Notes: generated by a model from the letters alone, not told the origin. A DNA stretch of 64,000 nt from Sphingobacterium tabacisoli (GCF_017908035.1 NZ_JAEQMU010000001.1:1240001-1304000), one strand, 5' to 3'; shown: positions 52,684 to 62,494, counted from the first letter of the stretch. Made by a program: numbers and translations.

Positions 52684-53790
52684 ATGAAACATTCATTAGA
52701 CATCCTTCCTTTACAATCTTGGATAAACACTGGCGACAAACCTTTAATCATTGCTGGACCATGCAGCGCAGAAACAGAAGAACAACTTGTGTCAACAGCG
52801 CATCTACTTGCAAATACTGGAAAAGTAAATGTACTACGTGCCGGAATCTGGAAACCCCGCACCCGTCCAGGTGAATTCGAAGGAATTGGAAGTATTGGCT
52901 TACAATGGTTGAAAAGAGCAAAAGAAGAGACGGGTTTACTTACAGCGACAGAAGTTGCTACAGCTAAACACGTGGAAGAAGCACTTGCTGCCGGTGTAGA
53001 CGTATTATGGGTTGGAGCCCGTTCTACCGCAAACCCGTTCACCGTTCAAGAAATTGCTGATGCCTTAAAGGGTGTCGATGTACCTGTATTGGTTAAAAAC
53101 CCCGTAAATCCAGATCTATCCTTATGGATCGGAGCTTTGGAACGTATTAATGGAGCAGGAATCAAAAAACTTGGTGCGATACATAGAGGCTTCTCTTCTT
53201 TCGAAAAAACAGCATTCCGTAACGAACCTATGTGGGATATTGCTATACAATTGAAAACTATTGCTCCAGAATTACCTATCATCAACGACCCTAGCCATAT
53301 CTGCGGTAACCGCGAGCTAATTCCATACGTTACACAAAAAGCGATGGACATGGATATGCAGGGACTTATCATCGAATCACACATTGACCCTTCTGTTGCT
53401 TGGACAGATGCCAAACAGCAAGTAACCCCTGCCGCACTTTCAGATTTATTAGATAATCTTTCAATCCGTCATGCGGCATCCAACAACCCTGCTTTTGACG
53501 ACAAATTAGCTGAATTACGTCAACAAATTGACAAATTGGATGATCAAATCATCAAACAAATCGGTGACCGTATGAAAATTGCAGAGAAAATCGGAGAATA
53601 CAAGCGTGACAACCATGTTACGATCCTTCAGGTATCACGTTGGGATGAAATCGTTCAAAAGCGTGTACAGTTAGCAAGAGCATTGAACCTAAGTGAAGAC
53701 TTTACTGTAAAATATCTAGAGCTATTGCACAACGAGTCAATCCGCAAACAGAATGAGATAATGAATGAAAAAGTTAATGCGGAGGTATAA
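52684..53790 (+). CDS. aroG: Bifunctional DAHP synthase / chorismate mutase
   Basis: A 368-aa fusion. Residues 1-265 are a type I-beta DAHP synthase (Kdo8P-synthase-like; IIAGPCSAETEEQLV, GIWKPRTRPGEFEGIG, NDPSHICGNRELIP) that joins PEP and erythrose 4-phosphate. Residues about 275-360 are an AroQ-type chorismate mutase (LRQQIDKLDDQIIKQIGDRM, EKIGEYKRD). The fusion therefore links the first shikimate step to the branch toward prephenate and can be inhibited by prephenate in relatives. It lies between pheA and aroA; its stop TAA touches the aroA ATG. Confidence 0.94.
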   Translation: MKHSLDILPLQSWINTGDKPLIIAGPCSAETEEQLVSTAHLLANTGKVNVLRAGIWKPRTRPGEFEGIGSIGLQWLKRAKEETGLLTATEVATAKHVEEALAAGVDVLWVGARSTANPFTVQEIADALKGVDVPVLVKNPVNPDLSLWIGALERINGAGIKKLGAIHRGFSSFEKTAFRNEPMWDIAIQLKTIAPELPIINDPSHICGNRELIPYVTQKAMDMDMQGLIIESHIDPSVAWTDAKQQVTPAALSDLLDNLSIRHAASNNPAFDDKLAELRQQIDKLDDQIIKQIGDRMKIAEKIGEYKRDNHVTILQVSRWDEIVQKRVQLARALNLSEDFTVKYLELLHNESIRKQNEIMNEKVNAEV

Positions 53791-55038
53791 ATGAGCCAAA
53801 CAAGCATCAAGCTCACTCATTCAACACGACAAATAAGCGGCACGGTACAGCTCACTGGTTCAAAATCAGAGAGCAACCGTGCGCTCATAATACAAGCCAT
53901 CAGCGCTGGACAGGTTGAAATAAAAAACCTCTCTCACGCGGATGACACCGTATTATTAACCAATGCGTTAAAGATGGCTCATCAGGATGGTTCCGCGTCA
54001 AAAACAATAGATATCGGCCCTGCAGGCACAGCTATGCGATTCTTGACATCTTACCTCAACTTATTACCGGGCGATTTTATACTAACGGGAACCAAGCGGA
54101 TGCAACAGCGCCCAATAGGTATCCTTGTAGATGCCTTGAATAGCTTGGGTACAACTATTGAATACGCCCAAGTATCGGGTTACCCGCCACTACATATACA
54201 TGGGCCATTGGCGCAATCGGCCACTAGTGTCACTATAAAAGGAGATATCAGCAGTCAATATATATCCTCCCTCCTTTTAATAGCTTCCGCTTTAAAACAG
54301 GGCTTGAGGCTCGATATACAAGGTGAACTAACATCCAAGCCTTACGTCACGATGACATTGGATATGTTGCGTGAAGTCGGAATACAACACACCTGGACGG
54401 AAAATAGCATCTATATCGCACCACAAAAGGCTACCTCAAGCACATTATATATTGAACCCGACTGGAGCGCTGCCTCCTACTGGTACGCCATGATTGCTTT
54501 ATCAGAAAAGGGCTCAATTCGATTACCTGGACTTAAGCGATCAAGCCTACAAGGAGATATTGCGATTAGCGAAATCATGACACATTTTGGAGTAAAGACT
54601 ACATTTGAAGATAATGCTATATATCTCGAAAAAACCAAGATTACTTCTCAAAAGGAACTATTTGATTTCAAATCATGTCCAGATCTCGCACAGACTGTTG
54701 TTGTTGTGGCATCAGCTCTAAAACGTAATGTTTCCTTTACCGGTCTAGAAACATTAAAAATAAAAGAGACAGACCGAATTGCAGCACTACAGAAAGAAAT
54801 TGCAAAATATGGTGCACAGCTGAAAGAAGATGGAACCACCTATCATCTAGAGAGCGAACATGTAAATGATCCGGGCAAAATTGCTATCGATACCTATGAA
54901 GATCATCGTATGGCTATGGCTTTCGCTCCCCTTGCTTTAGTATTTAAGCAAGTCGAAATAGTAGAACCTCAAGTTGTAGAAAAATCTTATCCTACATTTT
55001 GGGATGATTTACGTGCGCAAGGATTCACTATATCCTAA
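53791..55038 (+). CDS. aroA: 3-phosphoshikimate 1-carboxyvinyltransferase (EPSP synthase)
   Basis: Joins PEP and shikimate 3-phosphate, the sixth shikimate step. A 415-aa protein, slightly shorter than the E. coli enzyme. Signatures are LTGSKSESNRALIIQAIS (shikimate-binding Lys and Ser), GPAGTAMRFLTSYL in place of the usual GNAGTAMR, IKETDRIAALQKEI and YEDHRMAMAFAPL. The GPAGT variant resembles that of other Bacteroidota enzymes. It starts directly after the previous stop codon. Confidence 0.94.
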   Translation: MSQTSIKLTHSTRQISGTVQLTGSKSESNRALIIQAISAGQVEIKNLSHADDTVLLTNALKMAHQDGSASKTIDIGPAGTAMRFLTSYLNLLPGDFILTGTKRMQQRPIGILVDALNSLGTTIEYAQVSGYPPLHIHGPLAQSATSVTIKGDISSQYISSLLLIASALKQGLRLDIQGELTSKPYVTMTLDMLREVGIQHTWTENSIYIAPQKATSSTLYIEPDWSAASYWYAMIALSEKGSIRLPGLKRSSLQGDIAISEIMTHFGVKTTFEDNAIYLEKTKITSQKELFDFKSCPDLAQTVVVVASALKRNVSFTGLETLKIKETDRIAALQKEIAKYGAQLKEDGTTYHLESEHVNDPGKIAIDTYEDHRMAMAFAPLALVFKQVEIVEPQVVEKSYPTFWDDLRAQGFTIS

Positions 55039-55114
55039 AACATTTATTGATATATCGTCTATATTTTTAGTTAAAGTATAGACGATTTAATATATTTACC
55101 GCAATTATTAAATT

Positions 55115-56212
55115 ATGGCAGGAAATTCATTTGGTGATTTATTCAGGATAACGACGTTTGGTGAATCCCATGGTGCAGCAATAGGTGTCATCTTAGATGG
55201 GTGCCCTTCAAATATCATAATCGACGAGGAGTTTATCCAGTCCGAACTTGACAAAAGACGTCCCGGACAATCCAAAATTACAACCCAGCGTAAGGAAAGC
55301 GATACGGCTCAGATACTATCTGGAGTCTTCGAAGGCAAATCGACAGGAACACCTATCGCAATTGTAATCCCCAATGAAGATCAGCGATCCAAAGACTATT
55401 CCCATATCAGCGACAAATTCCGCCCCTCCCATGCCGACTATACCTATCAAATAAAATATGGCATACGGGACTATCGTGGTGGTGGACGTTCATCCGCTAG
55501 AGAAACTGCAGCAAGAGTAGCCGCAGGAGCTATTGCCAAACTTTTCCTCAGGCAACAGGGAATTGAGATCTTTGCACATGTATCGGGAGTAGGCAGCATA
55601 ACATCTCCTAACTTAGATACAACAGATCTAACCAGTCTTCTAGAACTCCGCGAAGACAATATAGTTCGTTGTGCCGACCCTGCTACAGCCACTGAAATGA
55701 TTACCTATATCGACGGTATACGTAAGGCTGGTGATACCGTAGGTGGGCGTATTTCAACTATCATTCGTAATCTTCCTGTTGGATTAGGCGAACCTGTGTT
55801 TGACAAGTTACATGCAGACCTTGCCAAAGCAATGATGGGAATCAACGCTGTACATGGTTTTGAATATGGTTCTGGTTTTGAAGGCTCTAAATATAAAGGC
55901 TCAGAACATAATGATATTTTTTCAAAAGAAGGTTCTAAAACAATCACCCGCACCAACTATTCCGGAGGCATACAAGGTGGTATATCGAATGGGATGGATG
56001 TAACATTCAATGTCGCATTTAAACCTGTCGCTACGATCATGCGTGACCAGCCAACATTAAACGAAGCCGGAGAAGAGACTGTTATTTCGGGTAAAGGTAG
56101 ACATGACCCTTGCGTAGTACCTCGAGCTGTTATTATTGTAGAGGCGATGGCTGCCCTTGTTATTGCTGATCAGCTATTAAAATATAATGCATATCTAAAT
56201 GTCAAAAAATAA
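55115..56212 (+). CDS. aroC: Chorismate synthase
   Basis: Flavin-dependent last step of the shikimate pathway. The 365-aa length is typical. Signatures: [52 protein letters not shown] and [14 protein letters not shown]. It is 76 bases after aroA and overlaps the ROK gene by 14 bases. aroB, aroE, aroK and tyrA are not in the window. Confidence 0.96.
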   Translation: MAGNSFGDLFRITTFGESHGAAIGVILDGCPSNIIIDEEFIQSELDKRRPGQSKITTQRKESDTAQILSGVFEGKSTGTPIAIVIPNEDQRSKDYSHISDKFRPSHADYTYQIKYGIRDYRGGGRSSARETAARVAAGAIAKLFLRQQGIEIFAHVSGVGSITSPNLDTTDLTSLLELREDNIVRCADPATATEMITYIDGIRKAGDTVGGRISTIIRNLPVGLGEPVFDKLHADLAKAMMGINAVHGFEYGSGFEGSKYKGSEHNDIFSKEGSKTITRTNYSGGIQGGISNGMDVTFNVAFKPVATIMRDQPTLNEAGEETVISGKGRHDPCVVPRAVIIVEAMAALVIADQLLKYNAYLNVKK

Positions 56213-57056
56213 GTCTAAATATATTTTAGCTTGTGATATCGGAGGTACACACATTACCTCCGCTATTATTACAAGCGGCACCTGGACAATTCTTTCGGAA
56301 ACAATTGTCCGAAAATCAGTAAATTCAGCTCAAAATGCTAAATCGATTTTTCTCGACTGGAGCAGCGCTATAAACGAGTCTATAGCACATTTTGGGCAGC
56401 CCATTCATCAAATTGGAATTGCCATGCCGGGGCCTTTTGACTATGAAAACGGTATTTCTATGATGAAAGGTCAAAATAAATATGACGCACTATACCAACT
56501 CGACATTACCACAGCTCTCCGCGATACGCTCAACAAACCCACAGTAGAAATACGCTACATCAATGATGCAGCAGCATTTCTACAGGGAGAAATATTTGCT
56601 GCCGGCCGCCACAATGAAAAAAAGATTCTTGGCATCACATTGGGGACTGGTCTCGGTAGTGCAATATGGCAGCAAGGAGATAAGGCTATCGATGCCAACC
56701 TTTGGAATACCCCATATAAAGAATTTATTTTTGAAGAGTACTTAGTGACACGCTGGTTTACTCGTAGGTTTGAGCAAATCTCTGGACAGAAAGAAAACGG
56801 ATTGAAAGAAATAATAGAAAAACATAGTACATCCGACAGCTTTCGTCTATTAATAAGCGAATACAGAACACACCTCTATCAATTCCTTAAATATTTTAGT
56901 AATACAGAATCCTGCAACAGCTATATTATAGGAGGAAACATAGCGAAAGCTTGGGATATTATCAATCAAGGTAATTACTTCGGTGATTTCAACATTTCTA
57001 TTGGTGTATATGAAGAAAAAGCAGCGCTTATAGGCGCCGCTTCTCAATTTGAATAA
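56199..57056 (+). CDS. ROK-family sugar kinase-like protein
   Basis: A 285-aa protein with the ATP-binding [24 protein letters not shown], and [11 protein letters not shown] with [13 protein letters not shown], which are ROK motifs for sugar kinase activity. The zinc-binding Cys cluster of classical ROK proteins is missing, so it is a divergent member, perhaps a glucokinase. Its start overlaps aroC by 14 bases, so it is probably expressed from the aromatic operon, which is unusual functionally. Confidence 0.82.
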   Translation: MSKNKSKYILACDIGGTHITSAIITSGTWTILSETIVRKSVNSAQNAKSIFLDWSSAINESIAHFGQPIHQIGIAMPGPFDYENGISMMKGQNKYDALYQLDITTALRDTLNKPTVEIRYINDAAAFLQGEIFAAGRHNEKKILGITLGTGLGSAIWQQGDKAIDANLWNTPYKEFIFEEYLVTRWFTRRFEQISGQKENGLKEIIEKHSTSDSFRLLISEYRTHLYQFLKYFSNTESCNSYIIGGNIAKAWDIINQGNYFGDFNISIGVYEEKAALIGAASQFE

Positions 57057-57108
57057 TATTTAAAAAGCAATCATATCACATTAAATCACCGAACAAATAA
57101 AACCTCTT

Positions 57109-59526
57109 TTAAAACAAATCCGGAAATTGTTGTGGGTTGACATCGTTCATAATCTGATATACTGATTCAATAATGTCATCCACAGCAGGTTTGGTAAAAT
57201 AATCTCCATCAGATCCGTATGGCGGACGATGAGCCTTCGCACTCAAAGTCAACGGCTGGCTATCCAAATGATAGTATCCTTTCTGTTCTTCCAAAATCTG
57301 TTGCAATATAAAAGCACTAGCCCCTCCTGGCACATCTTCGTCAACCACTAATAGTCGATTAGTCTTTTGCAGAGAGGCTGCGCATAAATGCGTCCGATCA
57401 AAAGGCTGTAAACACTGTATATCAACAATTTCTATCGATATACCGATCTTATCTAATTCCAATGCTGCTTCCTGCACCAATCTCAAAGTAGATCCGTAAG
57501 ACACTACCGTAACATCCGTTCCCTCTCTCATTATTTCAGCGATACCTAATGGTACGGTAAAATCGCCAACATTATCAGGCATCTTCTCTTTAAGACGATA
57601 TCCATTCAGACACTCTATCACCAAAGCTGGATCATCCGATTTCAACAACGTATTATACATCCCAGCAGCTTGCGTCATATTACGAGGTACACAAATATGA
57701 ATTCCGCGTAAGGCACCTAGCAGTACTGTCATTGGCGATCCTGAATGCCATATTCCTTCAAGACGATGTCCTCGAGTACGTATGATAACAGGTGCCTTTT
57801 GCTGTCCTTTTGTACGATACCCCAAAGAAGCCAAATCATCACTTAGTACAGGTAGTGCATATAACAGGTAATCTAGATATTGGATCTCGGCTATCGGACG
57901 CAGTCCCCTAACAGCGAGACCAATGCCTTTTCCGATGATAGTTGACTCGCGTATTCCTGTATCGAAAACCCGCATATCACCAAATTTATCTTGCAACCCT
58001 GCGAATCCTTGGTTTACGTCACCTATCTTTCCTACATCTTCGCCAAAAGCCAATATACGTTCGTCCTTCTTAAAGTTAGCTTCAAAACAAGCATTCAGCA
58101 CTTCCCTCCCATCGACTATAGCTGCATTCTCACCATACAATGCTTCAATTGTAGCAACATTCAGTGGGCTTTTATCGGACTCTACATAAAGCGCACTGTT
58201 ATATCTATCCTGATTAAGCTTTTGCTTATCTTTGTACCAAATTAACAAAGCTTCCTTCTGAGGAGAATCCTTAAAACGCAGTTCTCGTAACACCTGTCGT
58301 ACGGTCGAATAAACCTCTTTTAAAGAAGATTCTGAAGTGCTAATCAAAGTTTTTAACGGTAACTCAACGACCTCTTCATTAATTTCTGAAAGCAACGAAA
58401 CCACCTCTTCTAACTCACTTTGCAACATCTTGCGATAATCCGACCAAGCTCGACGTTGTTCTATTCGTACAAAATCCTTAGCTTTATCCTCGATTTCAAT
58501 TAGTTCTTCGGCTGTAGCTATGCCCGCATCCAACATCCATTGGCGCATTTTTGCATTACAATCATAATCCACTTCCCACTGTAATCGCTCTTTCGTTTTA
58601 TAGCGTTCATGCGAACCAGAGGAAGAATGTCCTTGGGGTTGTGTTAATTCAGTAACATGTACTATGCATGGAATATGTTCCTCTCGGGCAATTTTGGCGG
58701 CTTTTTCGTACGTTTCGCAAAGCCCAGCATAATCCCAGCCTTTCACCTTAAAAATTTCAAATCCTGAGCCATTTTCATCACGTTGAAATCCTTTCAACAC
58801 TTCCGAAATATCCCCCTTTGTAGTCTGCACTTCATTAGGTACCGAGATACCATAACCATCATCCCAAATAGATATTACAGCAGGGATTTGATGTACTCCC
58901 GCTGCATTTATTACTTCCCAAAATACCCCTTCAGAAGTAGACGCATTTCCAATATTACAGAAAACAACCTCATTACCGTTTTTAGAAAAATACTTCAAAT
59001 ACGATAAATCCTTATTATTCCGATACAACTTCGAAGCTAGTCCCAGTCCCATCGTGCGAGCCATCTGTCCTCCTGTTGTTGATATATCAGAAAACGAATT
59101 CTTTAGTATAGTTTGATCTTTCCAGTTCCCCTCTTCATCCAATAGACTCGTAGAGAAGTGGGCAACCATTTGACGTCCGCCAGAGGATGTATCAGCTTCA
59201 ATATCAGGGTTTGCATACAACTGTGAAAAAAAGTGATAAAGCGTACTTATTCCCGAGACGAAAGCAAAAGTTTGATCTCTATAATAGCCAGAACGCCAAT
59301 CGCCAGGCTCAAAAACCTTTGCTAACGCAATCTGAGCGAGCTCTTTACCATCTCCAAAAATCCCAAACTTAGCTTTACCTGTCAGTACTTCTTTGCGCCC
59401 CAACAAACTCACTATTCTACTCTGCACCGCAAACTCATAGTCCTTCTTAATAATTTGACGAAAATCATCAAAACTTAATTTAGAATTCGATAAATCTACG
59501 GAGACTTTCAAATCTGTGTTCATCAT
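57109..59526 (-). CDS. 2-oxoacid dehydrogenase E1, alpha and beta subunits fused
   Basis: Thiamine-diphosphate-dependent decarboxylase, probably of the branched-chain 2-oxoacid dehydrogenase complex. From the ATG at 59526 it has 805 aa. Residues about 20-380 are the alpha half (RDQTFAFVSG, TGGQMARTMGLGLASKLY, and the ThDP motif written GNASTSEGVFWEVINAA instead of GDGATSEG...N); about 470-800 the beta half (AFGEDVGKIGDVNQGF, RVFDTGIRESTIIGKGIG, HSGSPMTVLLGALRGI). The two subunits are separate in E. coli-like systems but fused in many Bacteroidota. E2 and E3 are not adjacent. A -7 box lies at 59548-59555. Confidence 0.9.
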   Translation of the reverse strand: MMNTDLKVSVDLSNSKLSFDDFRQIIKKDYEFAVQSRIVSLLGRKEVLTGKAKFGIFGDGKELAQIALAKVFEPGDWRSGYYRDQTFAFVSGISTLYHFFSQLYANPDIEADTSSGGRQMVAHFSTSLLDEEGNWKDQTILKNSFSDISTTGGQMARTMGLGLASKLYRNNKDLSYLKYFSKNGNEVVFCNIGNASTSEGVFWEVINAAGVHQIPAVISIWDDGYGISVPNEVQTTKGDISEVLKGFQRDENGSGFEIFKVKGWDYAGLCETYEKAAKIAREEHIPCIVHVTELTQPQGHSSSGSHERYKTKERLQWEVDYDCNAKMRQWMLDAGIATAEELIEIEDKAKDFVRIEQRRAWSDYRKMLQSELEEVVSLLSEINEEVVELPLKTLISTSESSLKEVYSTVRQVLRELRFKDSPQKEALLIWYKDKQKLNQDRYNSALYVESDKSPLNVATIEALYGENAAIVDGREVLNACFEANFKKDERILAFGEDVGKIGDVNQGFAGLQDKFGDMRVFDTGIRESTIIGKGIGLAVRGLRPIAEIQYLDYLLYALPVLSDDLASLGYRTKGQQKAPVIIRTRGHRLEGIWHSGSPMTVLLGALRGIHICVPRNMTQAAGMYNTLLKSDDPALVIECLNGYRLKEKMPDNVGDFTVPLGIAEIMREGTDVTVVSYGSTLRLVQEAALELDKIGISIEIVDIQCLQPFDRTHLCAASLQKTNRLLVVDEDVPGGASAFILQQILEEQKGYYHLDSQPLTLSAKAHRPPYGSDGDYFTKPAVDDIIESVYQIMNDVNPQQFPDLF

Positions 59527-59547
59527 TAATTTAATGTTCTGTTTCAA

Positions 59548-59555
59548 CAAAAGTA
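59548..59555 (-). promoter_or_regulatory. -7 box for the fused E1 gene
   Basis: Reads TACTTTTG on the minus strand. It lies downstream of the most upstream possible start (59559), which supports the ATG at 59526. Confidence 0.5.
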
Positions 59556-59808
59556 GCAATTTTACTCCTTACAATATAAGTATTAATTTTATTAATCACT
59601 TTATTGACACTACCAGATACGCTTACACAAACTGCATTACGATGCAGGCCTTAATCTATAGCACTATATGTCTTAACCTTTCTCCATTTTTGCTTTCCAT
59701 CCATCATAAATTAAAGCCCATTATTGTATTAATTTCAAAGATACATTAGAATATACGTTATTATTATGTACTTTTAAACGCAACTTTAACGTAATAACAC
59801 ATACATTA

Positions 59809-60540
59809 ATGACATTAAAAAATAGTGTGGAAAGCGCCGAAAACGGTCTAGGTGACTTAGAAAAAACAGTACTCATCAATGCTTTGATTCAGACTCCGAT
59901 TAATGAGCGTGATCAGAACTGGATAGCAACTTTTTTAGAAAACATAGCAGAAGCAAATCTTAAGTTAGGTGCTCCGGAAGTAGTAATAGCGAGTGATGGT
60001 TTCCCATATGTACAACTGGAGACAGTTAATGCAAATGAAAACTTTCAAGCCTTTGTTATTAGCAAACAATTACCGACCTTACTACTGCAAGGCTTCGGTA
60101 TAGTAATCAATGCGCAAAATTCCCAACCAGATTGGATATTCACTTATGGTGACATAGCCAACTTCGAACTGAATGACACATTCTACAGTGATGACAGCAT
60201 CTTTTCCGTTCACAAAGAAAATGTAGTGATTGGCAGTGACGAAAAGATACTCATAGGTCAGCCGTCAGACAATATCCTACCCAAATACATCCGTAAACAA
60301 CTTAGGGAATTCTTGCTGCATGCAGGAGTTAAAGTACCTAAGACCATGCTGATTGCTAGGAACTTTGAAGACGAAGCACAGGTTAAGCAGGACTTAGTTT
60401 TCAATTTTACACCTGCCCAATTCGCTAGCGAGCAAGATTTTCAGCAAATAGGAAATACGGTAGCTTGGTTTCTACCTCGTCACTACTCCATCCTATTCAT
60501 TGACGATATGTCAATCGAAAATGGTTTTGAAGCGATTTAA
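59809..60540 (+). CDS. Conserved-looking protein of unknown function
   Basis: A 243-aa acidic cytoplasmic protein without signal peptide, helix pairs or motifs I can name. The ends are well ordered: an acidic helical N-terminus (ENGLGDLEKTVLINALIQT) and a C-terminus with WFLPRHYSILFIDDM. Start at the ATG at 59809. It is followed 68 bases later by the Nudix gene. Codon use resembles its neighbours. Function unknown. Confidence 0.75.
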   Translation: MTLKNSVESAENGLGDLEKTVLINALIQTPINERDQNWIATFLENIAEANLKLGAPEVVIASDGFPYVQLETVNANENFQAFVISKQLPTLLLQGFGIVINAQNSQPDWIFTYGDIANFELNDTFYSDDSIFSVHKENVVIGSDEKILIGQPSDNILPKYIRKQLREFLLHAGVKVPKTMLIARNFEDEAQVKQDLVFNFTPAQFASEQDFQQIGNTVAWFLPRHYSILFIDDMSIENGFEAI

Positions 60541-60608
60541 TACGCTGGCAAACCTATCTAAATAGACGGATTACAGCATTAAGATAATACAACAAACAAT
60601 AAAGAACT

Positions 60609-61070
60609 ATGTACCTGTTCAATGTAAGAGTGTATGGGATATTGATTGACGCAGATGACCGCGTGTTAGTCAGCGACGAACGTACACAGAGTGTAGCGTT
60701 CACAAAATTTCCAGGAGGAGGGTTAGAATATGGAGAAGGGTTATTAGATGCCTTAAAACGCGAGTTTATGGAGGAATGTGATCTAGAAATCGAGATCATT
60801 CAGCATTTGTATACAACAGACTTTTACGAGAAATCAAGCTTCAACAATAGCCAAATTATATCCATATATTATTTGGTTAAAGCTTTAGACACATTGAATG
60901 TTCCACTAAAAGACAAAGTAATGGATTTCAATAGCGATGATGTACTTGAGAAAGAAGAGGTATTCAGACTAGTAGATTGCGATAAATTATTGAGCGAGCA
61001 TTTAACCTTTAAAACGGACCAGGTTGCTTGGGAGACTTACAAAAACACAAGCAATTTTCGCAAAAGTTAA
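60609..61070 (+). CDS. Nudix hydrolase
   Basis: A 153-aa protein with the Nudix box GGGLEYGEGLLDALKREFME then EC-D-L: the Gly-x5-Glu-x7-Arg-Glu-x-x-Glu-Glu core is intact, with Asp in place of the final Gly. Family members cleave nucleoside diphosphates linked to X; the substrate is not predictable here. A hairpin terminator follows. Confidence 0.9.
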   Translation: MYLFNVRVYGILIDADDRVLVSDERTQSVAFTKFPGGGLEYGEGLLDALKREFMEECDLEIEIIQHLYTTDFYEKSSFNNSQIISIYYLVKALDTLNVPLKDKVMDFNSDDVLEKEEVFRLVDCDKLLSEHLTFKTDQVAWETYKNTSNFRKS

Positions 61071-61227
61071 CTTACAAGTTAATCATTTTTTATTTTCAAA
61101 AAAGCTTGATTATACTAAAAATGATTTATAATTTTATAACAACGAAATCGGCCCCATTTATACATGGAGTTGATTCTCAAACTTGAAGCCCCTTTTCTAG
61201 GCGCTCCATTTTATAGTTAGTGTGATT

Positions 61228-61256
61228 ATAAGGCGATATCCCAAATATCGCCTTAT
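61228..61256 (+). terminator. Terminator-like hairpin after the Nudix gene
   Basis: ATAAGGCGATAT (61228-61239) pairs with ATATCGCCTTAT (61245-61256) around CCCAA, with TTATTG after it. It is a clean 12-bp stem. Confidence 0.8.
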
Positions 61257-61312
61257 TTATTGAGTATCAATAAAACTAATATACCGTTCTATAGCAGATA
61301 TTTCGTCTTATT

Positions 61313-61444
61313 TTAACCTATAAAATAGGCCAAAGCTACAACGATTAACCCACCTCCTATAATAAGCCATTTTAGACCTTTTCCACTCTCAGCACCTTCG
61401 TCACTCCTAAATCTGTAGTCCCTTTTATATTTATCCATATTCAT
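61313..61444 (-). CDS. 43-residue single-span membrane protein
   Basis: A short frame on the minus strand: ATG at 61444, TAA at 61313, 43 residues. The first 22 are charged (MNMDKYKRDYRFRSDEGAES), then a Gly-Lys-Gly-Leu-Lys-Trp junction and a clean 17-residue hydrophobic helix (LIIGGGLIVVALAYFIG) to the C-terminus. A GGAGG stretch lies six bases before the first ATG; a second in-frame ATG is two codons later. It follows rlmH by 52 bases on the same strand and is probably co-transcribed. N-in, single-span topology is likely; function unknown. Confidence 0.65.
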   Translation of the reverse strand: MNMDKYKRDYRFRSDEGAESGKGLKWLIIGGGLIVVALAYFIG

Positions 61445-61496
61445 ACTAACCTCCTTTTATATATCAATGATGCAAAAAAAAAGCAAATTTCACAAA

Positions 61497-61970
61497 TTAT
61501 TCGTGATGATAGGGTTCCCCTTTCATAATGGTGAATCCTCTGTAAACCTGTTCTACGAAAAATAAACGCACCATCTGATGCGAAAACGTAAGCTTAGATA
61601 GCGACATTTGTGCATTCGCCCTTTCCTTAACTTTTGTTGCAAATCCATATGGACCGCCAATTAAAAAAACAATATGCTGTACACTGGCCAACATTTTTTG
61701 TTGAATATAATCCGCAAACTCTACAGATCTGAATTCTTTCCCCTTTTCATCCAATAGAACTACAAAATCTGTATTTGTCAAATTCTTTAAAAAGAAATCA
61801 GCTTCTTTGTCCATCTGCTGAGCCGCAGACATATTCTTCACATTTTTCACATCCGGCAATATCGAAATATTAAATGTCACATAATGCTTAAGTCTTTTGA
61901 GGTACTTATCAATTCCTTCCTGAATAAACTTATCATCGGTCTTTCCGATGCACAACAAACTAATTTTCAT
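61497..61970 (-). CDS. rlmH: 23S rRNA (pseudouridine1915-N3)-methyltransferase RlmH
   Basis: SPOUT methyltransferase of 157 aa, the normal size, that modifies pseudouridine 1915 in helix 69 of 23S rRNA. The C-terminal knot has VFLIGGPYGFATKVKERAN, where the SAM-binding loop sits, and the tail SLSKLTFSHQMVRLFFVEQV then YRGFTIMKGEPYHHE, the standard C-terminus of the family. Confidence 0.96.
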   Translation of the reverse strand: MKISLLCIGKTDDKFIQEGIDKYLKRLKHYVTFNISILPDVKNVKNMSAAQQMDKEADFFLKNLTNTDFVVLLDEKGKEFRSVEFADYIQQKMLASVQHIVFLIGGPYGFATKVKERANAQMSLSKLTFSHQMVRLFFVEQVYRGFTIMKGEPYHHE

Positions 61971-62212
61971 ATTGCAAAAATCAAAAATTAATAACGAATA
62001 AAAAAGCAGATACTACAGGTGTTCAAATTGAAACTTTACCTGCCAACAATGTTCTTCGTACATCACATCCAGAATTAACTTCTTCCAAGCATTGAATCCA
62101 TAATAATTTAGTTGACTAAAGGTAAAAACCAAAACAATTGCGATTAAATCCTCATATATAGGTCACGTCTAGTATATGAAAGGGATAACACCAGCTATAC
62201 CGAAGATAAGAG

Positions 62213-62261
62213 AGACTTGAACGGACTTTAGCAGACTTGTACGGACTTAGGCGGACTTTAG
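62213..62261. repeat. 20-bp tandem repeat, about 2.5 copies
   Basis: Units AGACTTGAACGGACTTTAGC (62213-62232) and AGACTTGTACGGACTTAGGC (62233-62252), then a half unit GGACTTTAG. Two clear copies differ at three positions. No function known. Confidence 0.75.
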
Positions 62262-62372
62262 AGCGCGTGGGGTTAGTTCAGGCCCTCGATCGCCCTTGCG
62301 TACAATCCCCTAAGCCTCCAAGAATCGAACCGCCGGCCATCCTTTTTGGAGCCTCATCTTTTCTTAAACGCA

Positions 62373-62402
62373 AAAAACCTTCATCTTTCGATGAAGGTTT
62401 TT
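62373..62402. terminator. Terminator after tRNA-Ser
   Basis: AAAAACCTTCATC (62373-62385), loop TTTC, GATGAAGGTTTTT (62390-62402). Symmetrical, so it works on either strand; it lies four bases 3' of tRNA-Ser. Confidence 0.92.
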
Positions 62403-62405
62403 CTG

Positions 62406-62490
62406 CGGAGAGCGAGGGATTCGAACCCCCGAACCTGTGACAGTTAACGGTTTTCAAGACCGCCGCATTCGACCACTCTGCCAGCTCTCC
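62406..62490 (-). tRNA. tRNA-Ser (anticodon TGA)
   Basis: An 85-nt tRNA with the long variable arm of class II. Acceptor GGAGAGC pairs with GCTCTCC, discriminator G. The anticodon stem GCGGT/ACCGT carries loop CTTGAAA, so the anticodon is TGA (reads UCA). The T arm is GGGGGTTCGAATCCC. Confidence 0.95.
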
Positions 62491-62494
62491 GCCA

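Larger units (their letters stand above)
61971..62405. other. Gene-free spacer with tandem repeat and GC-rich patch 3' of tRNA-Ser
   Basis: About 435 bases. They hold a 20-bp tandem repeat (62213-62261), a GC-rich stretch from about 62262 to 62345 that stands out from the AT-rich surroundings, and the terminator at 62373-62402. The GC-rich patch contains (minus strand) GGCGGTTCGATTC, which resembles a tRNA T arm but cannot pair as one. A 67-codon plus-strand frame at 62237-62440 runs into the tRNA and is not coding. Confidence 0.5.

Noticed and set aside
62310..62345. Extra tRNA gene suggested by GGCGGTTCGATTC (minus strand)
   Set aside because: The flanking bases cannot form a T stem, and there is no anticodon arm at the right distance.
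62237..62440. 67-codon plus-strand frame
   Set aside because: It runs through the terminator and into the tRNA-Ser gene; the apparent C-terminus is a read-through of the tRNA T arm.
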